A stretch of 64,000 nucleotides of DNA from positions 62,001 to 126,000 of the forward strand of contig NZ_LAQO01000011.1 of assembly GCF_000971975.1 (NCBI RefSeq). Reading direction: 5' to 3'. This DNA is from Paenibacillus algorifonticola (GTDB lineage Bacteria; Bacillota; Bacilli; Paenibacillales; Paenibacillaceae). The notes beneath the pieces were generated by a model. The model worked only from the letters and a program-made list of their open reading frames with translations. It did no database searches and was not told where the DNA came from. Shown piece after piece: positions 33,329 to 41,137 of the stretch (its first letter is position 1; each line of letters starts with the position of its first letter). The position numbers and the translations under genes are program-made.

Positions 33329-34363
33329 ATGGGGAAATCCGGTTCAATTGAGCAGCAATCCCGTCATGCCGCAGTTGGTTTAACGGATGAGCAAGCTGTC
33401 GAAATGTATGCCATGATGCAGCTGGCGCGCAAGTTTGATGAGCGCAATTTGCTGCTGCAGCGGGCAGGAAAAATCAACTTCCACGTATCGGGTGTGGGTC
33501 AAGAGGTCGCACAGGTCGCTGCGGCATTTGCTCTTGATCGCACAGTCGATTATTACTTGCCTTATTATCGGGATTACGGTTTTGTGTTGTCCGTCGGTAT
33601 GACGGTGAAAGAACTGATGCTGTCCGTATTTGCGAAGGCGGAAGATCCGAATAGCGGCGGCAGGCAGATGCCAGGGCATTTTGGCAGCAAAAGACTGCGT
33701 ATTGTCACAGGCTCAAGTCCTGTAACGACCCAGGTTCCGCATGCAGTAGGCATTGCATTGGCTGCGAAGATGAAGAAGCAGAAGCTGGTAAGCTTCGTAA
33801 CCTTTGGAGAAGGCTCAAGCAATCAGGGCGATTTCCATGAAGGCTGCAATTTTGCTGGCGTTCATAAGCTTCCGGTCATTTTTATGTGTGAAAATAATCA
33901 ATATGCCATCTCTGTTCCCGTTCACAAGCAGCTTGCAGGCCGCGTTGCGGATCGGGCGCTTGGCTATGGCTTCACTGGCGTGCAAATTGACGGCAATGAT
34001 GCGCTGGAAGTGTTCCGTACCGTGAAGGAGGCGCGCGAGCGCGCGATTGCTGGCGAGGGGCCAACGCTTATTGAGGCAATGGTCTATCGCTTATCTCCGC
34101 ATTCGACTTCGGATAATGATCTTGCTTATCGGACGAAGGAAGAAGTCGATGAAAACCGTGCGAAGGATGGACTTCCGAAATATAGGCAGTATTTGATCGA
34201 ATGCGGTCTCCTTACCGAGGAGAAGGATGCCGAGCTGCTTGCCGGCATTAAGAAGCAAATCGATGAGGCGACTGAATACGGCGACAAGGCGGCATTCCCA
34301 TCGCCGGAATCGGTGCTCGCGCATGTGTATGCAGGAGATGCTGGGCAAGGAGGGGACATTTAG
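33329..34363 (+). CDS. bkdAA: 2-oxoisovalerate dehydrogenase E1 alpha subunit
   Basis: 344 aa, ATG after AAAGGAGGCC. It decarboxylates branched-chain 2-oxo acids with thiamine diphosphate. Motifs: LARKFDERNLLLQRAGKINF, YYLPYYRDYGFVLSVGM, GRQMPGHFGSK, the cofactor motif FGEGSSNQGDFHEGCNFAGV ending in ENNQYAIS, and the phosphorylation-loop-like YRLSPHSTSDND. The E1 alpha resembles the branched-chain type more than the pyruvate type (no long N-terminal extension, HSTSDND). Its stop shares one base with the next start. Confidence 0.92.
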   Translation: MGKSGSIEQQSRHAAVGLTDEQAVEMYAMMQLARKFDERNLLLQRAGKINFHVSGVGQEVAQVAAAFALDRTVDYYLPYYRDYGFVLSVGMTVKELMLSVFAKAEDPNSGGRQMPGHFGSKRLRIVTGSSPVTTQVPHAVGIALAAKMKKQKLVSFVTFGEGSSNQGDFHEGCNFAGVHKLPVIFMCENNQYAISVPVHKQLAGRVADRALGYGFTGVQIDGNDALEVFRTVKEARERAIAGEGPTLIEAMVYRLSPHSTSDNDLAYRTKEEVDENRAKDGLPKYRQYLIECGLLTEEKDAELLAGIKKQIDEATEYGDKAAFPSPESVLAHVYAGDAGQGGDI

Positions 34364-35346
34364 TGGCAGTTATCGAATATATTGAAGCCATTAGGCTTGG
34401 CATGAAGGAAGAGCTGGAGCGTGATGAGGACGTGTTCGTGCTTGGCGAGGATGTTGGCGTCAAGGGCGGCGTCTTTACGACGACGAAAGGTTTAATTGAC
34501 CAGTTCGGTGAGCAGCGCGTCATGGATACGCCCCTTGCAGAATCGGCTATTGCTGGTGTAGCTATTGGTGCAGCCATGTACGGGATGAAGCCAATTGCGG
34601 AAATGCAATATTCGGATTTCATGTTTCCGGCAACGAATCAAATCATCAGCGAAGCGGCTAAAATTCGTTACCGCTCCAACAATGACTGGAGCTGCCCGAT
34701 TGTGATTCGCGCCCCAATTGGCGGCGGGGTTTTTGGCGGGCTGTATCATTCCCAGTGTCCGGAATCGGTGTTTTTCGGAACGCCTGGCTTGAAAATTGTA
34801 GCGCCGTATCGAGCTTACGATGCCAAAGGGCTGCTTAAGGCGGCTGTGCGCGACCCAGACCCGGTTCTCTTTTTTGAAAACAAAAAATGCTACAAGCTGA
34901 TTACGGGCGAAGTACCGGATGACGATTATATCGTGCCGATTGGCAAAGCGAATGTATTGCGTGAAGGCGATGATATTACCGTCATCAGCTATAGCATGCC
35001 GCTGCTGTTCGTTGAACAGGCAGCGCAGGAGCTTGCCCAGGAAGGCATCAGCACTCATATTCTTGATTTGCGTACGCTTCAGCCGCTTGATCAAGAGGCT
35101 ATTTTGGAGTCCGTTCGCAAGACGGGCAAGGTTTTAATTATTCACGAGGATAACAAGACGGGCGGCGTTGGCGCCGAAGTGTCGGCCATTATTGCAGAAC
35201 AGCTGCTGTATGAACTGGACGCTCCTATTATGCGTTTGTGCGGCCCGGACGTTCCGGCGATGCCCATTAATCCGCCTGGCGAGAAGTTTTTCCTGCTGAA
35301 TAAAGAAAAAGTGAAAGAGGCTATGCGCAATTTGGCTTTGTATTAA
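34363..35346 (+). CDS. bkdAB: 2-oxoisovalerate dehydrogenase E1 beta subunit
   Basis: 327 aa, GTG start overlapping the bkdAA stop by one base. Transketolase-type central domain with ALRLGMKEELERDEDVF-like start (EAIRLGMKEEL), VLGEDVGVKGGVF, DTPLAESAIAGVAIGAAM, EMQYSDFM and the C-terminal half with HEDNKTGGVGAEVSAI and PMRLCGPDVPAMP-like end. It forms the alpha2beta2 E1 with BkdAA. Confidence 0.93.
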   Translation: MAVIEYIEAIRLGMKEELERDEDVFVLGEDVGVKGGVFTTTKGLIDQFGEQRVMDTPLAESAIAGVAIGAAMYGMKPIAEMQYSDFMFPATNQIISEAAKIRYRSNNDWSCPIVIRAPIGGGVFGGLYHSQCPESVFFGTPGLKIVAPYRAYDAKGLLKAAVRDPDPVLFFENKKCYKLITGEVPDDDYIVPIGKANVLREGDDITVISYSMPLLFVEQAAQELAQEGISTHILDLRTLQPLDQEAILESVRKTGKVLIIHEDNKTGGVGAEVSAIIAEQLLYELDAPIMRLCGPDVPAMPINPPGEKFFLLNKEKVKEAMRNLALY

Positions 35347-35437
35347 AGCTTGCCCGAAGGAGACATTTCGCCGCAATGCGTTAATTTGGACGAAAGCCAG
35401 TCCATGTAGTTATAGCCTTTAGGGAGATGGATAATTG

Positions 35438-36784
35438 ATGAAATCGGTGACGGAGATTGTTATTCCGCAGCTGGCGGAATCGCTCGTATCGGCAACGATC
35501 GATAAGTGGCTTAAGCAGCCTGGCGACCATATTGACATGTATGAGCCCATTTGCGAGCTCATTACGGATAAGGTTAGCGCGGAGCTGCCTTCTACGGTAT
35601 CGGGTACGATGGTTAAAATTTTGGTTGGCAACGGGGAAACGGTTCCAGTTGGGACGCCTGTTTGCCTAATCGAAACGGAAGGCGCAGCAGAATCGCAGGC
35701 TGCTGGCGGGGCGCCATCCGAGTATAACGCAGCAGGACAAGACTCGGGCTTGTCTGCAGCTCTGCAAGGCGGTGCAAAGGAGGCGGAAGGAGATATGTCG
35801 ATGCGCAATCGTTTCTCTCCAGCTGTCCAGAAGCTGGCAGCCGAGCACAATATTCGCTTGAGTGATGTTCCGGGGACTGGCCTTGGGGGCCGTATTACCC
35901 GTAAGGATGTCCTTACTTTTGTCGAATCGGGCGGTGCGGCAGGCAGTTCTGCTGGCAAAGCAAGTCCGCAAGCCGGCCGAGAACCGATTAATGAGCAGGT
36001 TCGTTCATCGGGCTTGCATTTGACAGAAACACCTCGCTTGCCAACGATTCAACAATATGATTCTCCAGCTTCCGGGGCGCCTGGACGGGGCGAGGATTAC
36101 ATTGAGGTTACGCCGATTCGCGGCGCAATTGCACGGAATATGAAACAGAGCGTCACTGAAATTCCACATGGCTGGATGATGATTGAGGTTGATGTAACGA
36201 ATCTCGTCGTGCTGCGCAACAAGATGAAGGACGAATTCATGAAGCGCGAGGGCATTAATTTGACCTATCTCGCTTTCGTCTTAAAAGCCGTCGTCAATGC
36301 GATTAAAGAATTCCCGATTATGAACTCCATGTGGGCAGTTGACAAAATCATCGTGAAGCGCGACATTAACATTTCGCTTGCGGTAGGCACCGAGGAGTCA
36401 GTTTCGACTCCGGTCATCAAAAACGCCGATCACAAAACGATCGCCGGCCTGGCGAAGGAAATTGACGACTTGGCTCGCCGTGGACGCGAAGGACGCTTAA
36501 CACTTGCTGATATGCAGGGCGGTACATTTACCGTCAACAACACCGGCTCCTTCGGCTCAATTATTACACATCCGATCATTAATTATCCGCAAGCGGCCAT
36601 TATGACGTTCGAATCGATTGTGAAGCGTCCGGTCGTTATCAATGACATGCTCGCAATCCGCTCAATGGCAAACCTCTGCTTGTCGCTGGATCATCGCATT
36701 TTGGATGGTATTATTTGCGGTCGTTTTATGCAGAAGGTGAAGGAAAACCTGGAGAGCTTCAACAACGATACGAAATTGTATTAG
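35438..36784 (+). CDS. bkdB: Branched-chain 2-oxo acid dehydrogenase E2 (dihydrolipoyl acyltransferase)
   Basis: 448 aa from ATG 35438 (AGGGAG upstream; a TTG three bases earlier is possible). One lipoyl domain (1-78) with the lipoyl Lys-45 in ELITDKVSAELPS. After a Gly/Ala linker comes the E3/E1-binding domain (about 123-160: FSPAVQKLAAEHNIRLSDV, GTGLGGRITRKDV). A longer Ser/Gly linker leads to the catalytic acyltransferase domain with the HxxxDG motif in LDHRILDGI. It builds the core of the complex and transfers the branched acyl group to CoA. The products prime branched-chain fatty acids. Confidence 0.94.
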   Translation: MKSVTEIVIPQLAESLVSATIDKWLKQPGDHIDMYEPICELITDKVSAELPSTVSGTMVKILVGNGETVPVGTPVCLIETEGAAESQAAGGAPSEYNAAGQDSGLSAALQGGAKEAEGDMSMRNRFSPAVQKLAAEHNIRLSDVPGTGLGGRITRKDVLTFVESGGAAGSSAGKASPQAGREPINEQVRSSGLHLTETPRLPTIQQYDSPASGAPGRGEDYIEVTPIRGAIARNMKQSVTEIPHGWMMIEVDVTNLVVLRNKMKDEFMKREGINLTYLAFVLKAVVNAIKEFPIMNSMWAVDKIIVKRDINISLAVGTEESVSTPVIKNADHKTIAGLAKEIDDLARRGREGRLTLADMQGGTFTVNNTGSFGSIITHPIINYPQAAIMTFESIVKRPVVINDMLAIRSMANLCLSLDHRILDGIICGRFMQKVKENLESFNNDTKLY

Positions 36785-36801
36785 AAATGAGGGACGCCGC
36801 T

Positions 36802-37548
36802 ATGACTGACTCTACTCATGTACCTAGTGGGAAGAAACCGCTTGAGGCCCGTTATATTTCCATGCTTGGCTATGCGGAGGCATGGGAGCTGCAAAAATCA
36901 ATGGTGAAGCAAGTTGATCAGGAGGAGCGTCCAGAGACGCTTCTCCTTCTTCAACATCCGCCGACCTATACGCTTGGTTCAGACCGCCATCCCGAGCATT
37001 TGCTGCTGGATGAGAAGGAGCTTGCAGAGCGGGGCATTTCTGTATTTGAAATTGATCGCGGTGGGGATATTACGTATCATGGGCCTGGCCAGCTTGTCGG
37101 CTATCCGCTGCTTTATCTGGATGCGGTCGGCCTCGATCTGCATGCTTATTTGCGCAACGTCGAACAAGTCATCATCAATTGGCTGAAGGAATACGGTATT
37201 GAATCAGGCAGAAAGCCCGAGTACACCGGAGTGTGGGTAGGGGATGAGAAAATTGCGGCTATCGGTGTGAAATTTAATCGGGCGCGGAGGCGCGGCGGAT
37301 TTGTGACGAGTCATGGATTTGCGCTGAATATAGAAGCGGGCATTGCGGAGAGTGGCTTTAGCGGAATCGTGCCTTGCGGCATTGAACAGTTCGGAGTCAC
37401 TTCATTTAATACGCTGACGGGCCGCGAGCTGTCGGTAAGTGAAGCGGCGCAGCAGCTGCTGCCGCATTTCTGCGATGTATTTGGTTTTGCGCCGGATGCT
37501 GTTCTAATAAGAGAACAGCATGCCGATGCCGGCTACCAAGCTAGATAA
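36802..37548 (+). CDS. lipB: Octanoyl-[acyl carrier protein]:protein octanoyltransferase
   Basis: 248 aa from ATG 36802 (GAGGG eight bases ahead). It moves octanoyl groups from ACP to lipoyl domains, the first step of lipoyl synthesis. Motifs: QHPPTYTLGS, RGGDITYHGPGQLVGYPLL (about 95-113), KIAAIGVKFN and VPCGIEQFGVTSF with the catalytic Cys. It begins 17 bases after bkdB, so the cofactor enzyme is co-transcribed with its E2 substrate. Its 3' end overlaps a small gene on the other strand. Confidence 0.94.
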   Translation: MTDSTHVPSGKKPLEARYISMLGYAEAWELQKSMVKQVDQEERPETLLLLQHPPTYTLGSDRHPEHLLLDEKELAERGISVFEIDRGGDITYHGPGQLVGYPLLYLDAVGLDLHAYLRNVEQVIINWLKEYGIESGRKPEYTGVWVGDEKIAAIGVKFNRARRRGGFVTSHGFALNIEAGIAESGFSGIVPCGIEQFGVTSFNTLTGRELSVSEAAQQLLPHFCDVFGFAPDAVLIREQHADAGYQAR

Positions 37549-37605
37549 CAGCATGGCGGCAATAACAACGATGGCAACAACTCGAACATACTTGGAAGGA
37601 TTCAC
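37504..37605 (-). CDS. Prli42-type stressosome-associated membrane miniprotein
   Basis: 33 aa, GTG start with AAAGGAG ten bases upstream on the minus strand. Sequence pattern: short basic head NPSKYVRVV, then one membrane helix AIVVIAAMLLSSLVAGIGMLF. This is the size and layout of Prli42, the Listeria miniprotein that ties stressosomes to the membrane; the basic KYVRVV-like head before the helix is typical. Its last 45 bases run antisense to the end of lipB. A TATAAT on the minus strand (37643-37648) supports transcription. Too short for routine gene calling. Confidence 0.7.
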   Translation of the reverse strand: MNPSKYVRVVAIVVIAAMLLSSLVAGIGMLFSY

Positions 37606-37642
37606 AAGGCAGATCTCCTTTCTAAACATTTCTATAAGCCCT

Positions 37643-37648
37643 ATTATA
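37643..37648 (-). promoter_or_regulatory. -10 element for the miniprotein gene
   Basis: TATAAT on the minus strand, 38 bases before the GTG start. The -35 (TTCCTC, 17 bases up) is weak. Confidence 0.45.
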
Positions 37649-37677
37649 GTCGAAAATGACGAACGGAGGAAACGTTA

Positions 37678-38805
37678 ATGATTAATGAGCAACGGTTAGT
37701 AGATGAATTTGTACAATTGGTGAAAATTGATAGTGAAACGAAGCAGGAGCAGCTCATAAGCGTTGAGCTAAAAAAGAAATTCGGGGAGCTGGGACTTTCG
37801 CTGGAAGAGGATGATGCGGCAGCCAAAACAGGTCATGGTGCCAATAATCTATTTGCCTTTCTTGAAGCATCCGGTGTGGAAAACGCTCCGACTATCTTTT
37901 TTACCTCCCATATGGATACGGTAACGCCTGGTGTAGGCATTAAGCCACAAATTGATGCCGATGGGTACATACGCAGTGATGGCACTACGATTCTTGGAGC
38001 GGATGACAAAGCGGGTCTTGCAGCGATGTTTGAAGCGATTCGCGTTCTTAAGGAACAATCGATTCCGCATGGCCCCATTCAATTTGTTATTACAGTAGGC
38101 GAGGAGTCGGGATTGCTCGGAGCTCGCGCGCTGGATGCGTCCAAGCTGAAAGCGAAGTTTGGGTACGCGCTCGATTCGAATGGCTCGGTAGGCGAAATTG
38201 CGGTTGCTGCCCCAACACAGGCGAGAGTAACGATTGAGTTTCATGGCAAGTCGGCTCATGCTGGTGTTAACCCGGAAGCGGGAATCAGCGCGATCCAAGT
38301 GGCGGGAAAAGCGATTTCAAGAATGCCGCTCGGCCGCATCGATAAGGAAACGACAGCTAATATTGGCTCTTTTGAAGGCGGCGGCGCTACGAATATCGTA
38401 GTTGACTATGTGAAGCTAAATGCGGAAGCGCGCAGTATTGTTCAGCATAAGCTGGATGCTCAGCTGGACGCTATGCGCGAAGCGGTAGAAAGTGCAGCTG
38501 CGGAGTTTGGCGCCAAAGGCGTTTTCAACAGCGAGGTCATTTACCCGTCTTATTCGTACGATGAGAGTGATGCCGTTGTGCAGCTTGCACAAACCGCAAT
38601 TAAGGCGATTGGTTTGACGCCAAAAACGTTCCACTCCGGCGGGGGCAGCGATGCCAATGTGTTCAACGGACTCGGCGTGCCGACGGTTAATTTGGCTGTT
38701 GGCTACGAGCATATCCATACGACGCAGGAACAAATTAAAGTAGCCGATCTAGTCAAAACGACGGAATTGGTCGTTGAGATTATGAAGCAGGCCGCAAAAG
38801 CCTAA
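37678..38805 (+). CDS. M20 family metallopeptidase, PepT-like
   Basis: 375 aa, ATG after CGGAGGAAACGTT. Zinc-ligand motifs: SHMDTVTPG (about 76-84), GADDKAG (about 104-110), VGEESGLLGA (about 139-148) with the catalytic Glu, and a C-terminal HIHTTQE. The dimerisation insert is present (about 180-290, HGKSAHAGVNPEAG). It resembles B. subtilis YqjE and peptidase T-like proteins that trim small peptides in the cytoplasm; no signal peptide. The exact substrate is not known. Confidence 0.9.
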   Translation: MINEQRLVDEFVQLVKIDSETKQEQLISVELKKKFGELGLSLEEDDAAAKTGHGANNLFAFLEASGVENAPTIFFTSHMDTVTPGVGIKPQIDADGYIRSDGTTILGADDKAGLAAMFEAIRVLKEQSIPHGPIQFVITVGEESGLLGARALDASKLKAKFGYALDSNGSVGEIAVAAPTQARVTIEFHGKSAHAGVNPEAGISAIQVAGKAISRMPLGRIDKETTANIGSFEGGGATNIVVDYVKLNAEARSIVQHKLDAQLDAMREAVESAAAEFGAKGVFNSEVIYPSYSYDESDAVVQLAQTAIKAIGLTPKTFHSGGGSDANVFNGLGVPTVNLAVGYEHIHTTQEQIKVADLVKTTELVVEIMKQAAKA

Positions 38806-38835
38806 TAGGCGCTGCAACAGAGTAGCAGAGAAACC

Positions 38836-38890
38836 AAACAAGCGATAGGTCGGGAAAAGATCATTTTCCCGGGCGTATCGCTTGTTTTCC
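38836..38890 (+). terminator. Terminator after the M20 peptidase gene
   Basis: AAACAAGCGATA pairs with TATCGCTTGTTTT, and CGGGAAAA with TTTTCCCG inside. Confidence 0.9.
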
Positions 38891-39168
38891 ATTCGTTCAT
38901 AGTGCAATAATTTTATGAGCTGGTCCGTGTCAAAAAGCTTGCTAACGGCTCAGAAGCTCCGCTCGCTGCCTTGCAGGACATAAGGCGCAGTTGATGGCGA
39001 ATCTCCCATGCTTTGCCGACAAGGCGAAGATGGCTGACGCTTGTATAGGTTTTCATCGTTACCTAAGCTCCTTCTCTATCAAAAATTTTTGGATAAGGAT
39101 AGGTATGCGGATATCGGACAAGTTATGCACGTTACCATATTCTTACACACGAAGGGGAACATTCATTC
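38891..39168. other. Intergenic stretch before nudF
   Basis: I see no gene. No sigma-A promoter was evident beyond AT-rich patches near 39085, and no match to the dispersed repeat. Confidence 0.4.
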
Positions 39169-39732
39169 ATGAATCAGGAAATTAATCGCTGGAAAGAAGA
39201 AACAACCCACACCGAACCGATTTTTTCTGGAAAAATCATTTCGCTCCAGGTAGATACAGTCGCCTTGCCGGATGGCAGTACGGCGACAAGGGAAATCGTC
39301 AAGCATCCGGGCGCTGCGGCTGTCATCGCCCTATTAAATGGCAAGCTGCTCGTCGTTGAGCAATACCGCAAGCCGCTTGAGAAATTTCAGATCGAGCTCC
39401 CGGCAGGCAAGCTGGATGCTGGTGAAGATCCACTCGAGGCAGCGAGGCGCGAGCTGGAGGAGGAGACTGGCTACAAAGCGGAAACGCTGCAGCTTGTGAG
39501 CGCTTTTTATACGTCGCCGGGTTTTGCGGATGAGAAGCTTTATGTTTATTTCACGGATCAGATCGTTTCTGGCAAGCAGCAGACGGATGAGGATGAGTTT
39601 TTGGAAGTGATGGCGATTACGCTAGCGGAAGCGGAAGCCTTCATCTCCGAAGGCCGCATCAGTGATGCCAAGACGATTATGGCCGTCTACGTATGGAAGC
39701 TGTATTTGCTGACAGGCAAGCTGCCCGTTTAG
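39169..39732 (+). CDS. nudF: ADP-ribose pyrophosphatase (Nudix hydrolase)
   Basis: 187 aa, ATG behind GAAGGGGAACATTC. The Nudix box GX5EX7REUXEEXGU reads GEDPLEAARRELEEETGY after LPAGKLD (about 79-102). N-terminal strands (FSGKIISLQVDTVALPDG) and VVEQYRKP match ADP-ribose hydrolases such as B. subtilis YqkG. It splits ADP-ribose into AMP and ribose 5-phosphate. spoIIM follows, the same order as in Bacillus. Confidence 0.93.
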   Translation: MNQEINRWKEETTHTEPIFSGKIISLQVDTVALPDGSTATREIVKHPGAAAVIALLNGKLLVVEQYRKPLEKFQIELPAGKLDAGEDPLEAARRELEEETGYKAETLQLVSAFYTSPGFADEKLYVYFTDQIVSGKQQTDEDEFLEVMAITLAEAEAFISEGRISDAKTIMAVYVWKLYLLTGKLPV

Positions 39733-39822
39733 CAAGAAGAAGCATATAAGCGCCTTCTCTCCCGTCATAGGTGGACTTAAAGGAACATACACTTTATCAC
39801 ATGGGACAAGAGGGGGAAGGCT

Positions 39823-40467
39823 ATGCGTTCGCGAATGGGGAAGGGGCCCGCAGGGAGCCAGCTGACGCTGTATGTGTTTGTGGCCGTGCTGTTTGTCGTG
39901 GGCGTTATTTTTGGCGGGTTGATGGTGAATGCGCTGACCTTTGAGCAGCAGCAGGATTTGGCTTCGGACATGGGCCAGTATGTGCAGCTCATGCATGGCG
40001 GGGCGGCAATGGATAGGGCGGCTATGTTTTGGGAGCGCGTTTTTTTTCATGGAAAATGGCTGCTGGTGCTGTGGTTCCTTGGGATTACGGTTGTCGGCAT
40101 ACCGCTGGTGCTGGCCATGGATTTTCTTAAAGGCGTGCTCGTCGGCTTTGCACTTGGTACGCTCATTACGCAATATTCATGGAAGGGCGTGCTGTTTTCG
40201 CTCGTCTCGGTTGCGCCGCCCAATTTAATCATTGTGCCGGCCATTTTGATGGCGAGTGCTTCGGCGCTTTCTTTTTCGATGTATGTGGTGAAAAATAGGC
40301 TGATGCGGCAAAATGGCACGCTTGCCCCGCAAATGCTGGCCTTTACGACGACAGCGATGATGATGCTTCTGGTTTTAATCGGTGCCGCTTTGCTTGAAGC
40401 TTACGTGTCTCCACTGTTAATGAGCTGGGCAGCGCCGATTTTAGACGCTTCTGCTGCGGCAATCTGA
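39823..40467 (+). CDS. spoIIM: Stage II sporulation protein M
   Basis: 214 aa, ATG after GAGGGGGAAGG. About five membrane helices, starting LYVFVAVLFVVGVIFGGLMVN (16-36) and including the conserved WFLGITVVGIPLVLAMDFLKG (about 83-103). SpoIIM acts with SpoIID and SpoIIP in peptidoglycan remodelling during engulfment. Length (about 214) is typical. Confidence 0.94.
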   Translation: MRSRMGKGPAGSQLTLYVFVAVLFVVGVIFGGLMVNALTFEQQQDLASDMGQYVQLMHGGAAMDRAAMFWERVFFHGKWLLVLWFLGITVVGIPLVLAMDFLKGVLVGFALGTLITQYSWKGVLFSLVSVAPPNLIIVPAILMASASALSFSMYVVKNRLMRQNGTLAPQMLAFTTTAMMMLLVLIGAALLEAYVSPLLMSWAAPILDASAAAI

Positions 40468-40489
40468 TGCCCATTCCATGCCAAAATGT

Positions 40490-40519
40490 TTGACTTTCAC
40501 AAGGGTTTGACTCTATAAT
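40490..40519 (+). promoter_or_regulatory. Sigma-A promoter of fur
   Basis: TTGACT, 18 bases, TATAAT. A second TTGACT overlaps the spacer at 40507. No clear Fur box was seen. Confidence 0.75.
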
Positions 40520-40572
40520 GAAAGCAAACGTTTTCTGATGTTGGCGCAGACATGTGTGGTAGGGGGGAAATC

Positions 40573-41040
40573 ATGGAAGCCCGGATTGATAAGATTAAAC
40601 AACAGTTGCAGTCGCAGGGCTACAAATTAACCCCGCAGCGTGAAGCAACAGTACGTGTATTGCTTGAGAATGAGGAAGATCACTTGAGCGCAGAAGATGT
40701 GTTCATGCTTGTGAAGGACAAGGCACCAGAAATTGGCCTTGCAACGGTGTATCGGACACTTGAGCTATTAAGCGAAATGCATGTAGTGGAGAAGCTTAAT
40801 TTTGGCGACGGGGTTGCCAGATATGATCTGAGAACGGACAGCAGCAAGCATCATCATCATCATCTTATTTGTGTGCAATGCGGATCGATGGATGAGATCA
40901 AGGACGATTGGCTGCTGCCACTTGAGGAGCGATTGGAAGAGGAATTCGGTTTTTCGGTTCTCGACCATCGTTTGGACTTCCAGGGCATTTGTCGTAAATG
41001 CAATGAGAAGAATGCGAATGCGAAAAAAGATGAATCATAA
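40573..41040 (+). CDS. fur: Ferric uptake regulator family protein Fur
   Basis: 155 aa from ATG 40573 (GGGGGGAAATC upstream). N-terminal winged helix with GYKLTPQREATVRVLLEN and GLATVYRTLELLSEM; metal sites in HHHHHLICVQCG (about 93-104), with five His in a row, and a second Cys pair, CRKC. It represses iron uptake genes when iron is plentiful. The place between spoIIM and yqzK/xerD matches B. subtilis fur, which supports Fur over PerR or Zur. Confidence 0.93.
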   Translation: MEARIDKIKQQLQSQGYKLTPQREATVRVLLENEEDHLSAEDVFMLVKDKAPEIGLATVYRTLELLSEMHVVEKLNFGDGVARYDLRTDSSKHHHHHLICVQCGSMDEIKDDWLLPLEERLEEEFGFSVLDHRLDFQGICRKCNEKNANAKKDES

Positions 41041-41083
41041 ACGGCTTTGCTGCCCAGTGCTTCTGGACGGCGAAGCCGTTTTG
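41040..41083 (+). terminator. Terminator after fur
   Basis: AACGGCTTTGC pairs with GGCGAAGCCGTT, followed by TTGG; moderate T run (TTTT). Confidence 0.7.
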
Positions 41084-41137
41084 GCGTTATATATGGATGG
41101 AAAGGCTGATCAGGCCGTATAGCGGCAGCTAGCTGTA

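Noticed and set aside
34492..35094. 200-codon frame antisense to bkdAB
   Set aside because: Shadow frame with Arg/Asn/His-rich content and no start signals.
38891..39168. Further copy of the dispersed repeat before nudF
   Set aside because: AAAAGCTTGCTAACGGCTC looked similar at first, but the blocks are not in the family order and the rest does not align.
40520..40572. Fur box in the fur promoter
   Set aside because: No 7-1-7 inverted repeat resembling TGATAAT-ATTATCA was found.
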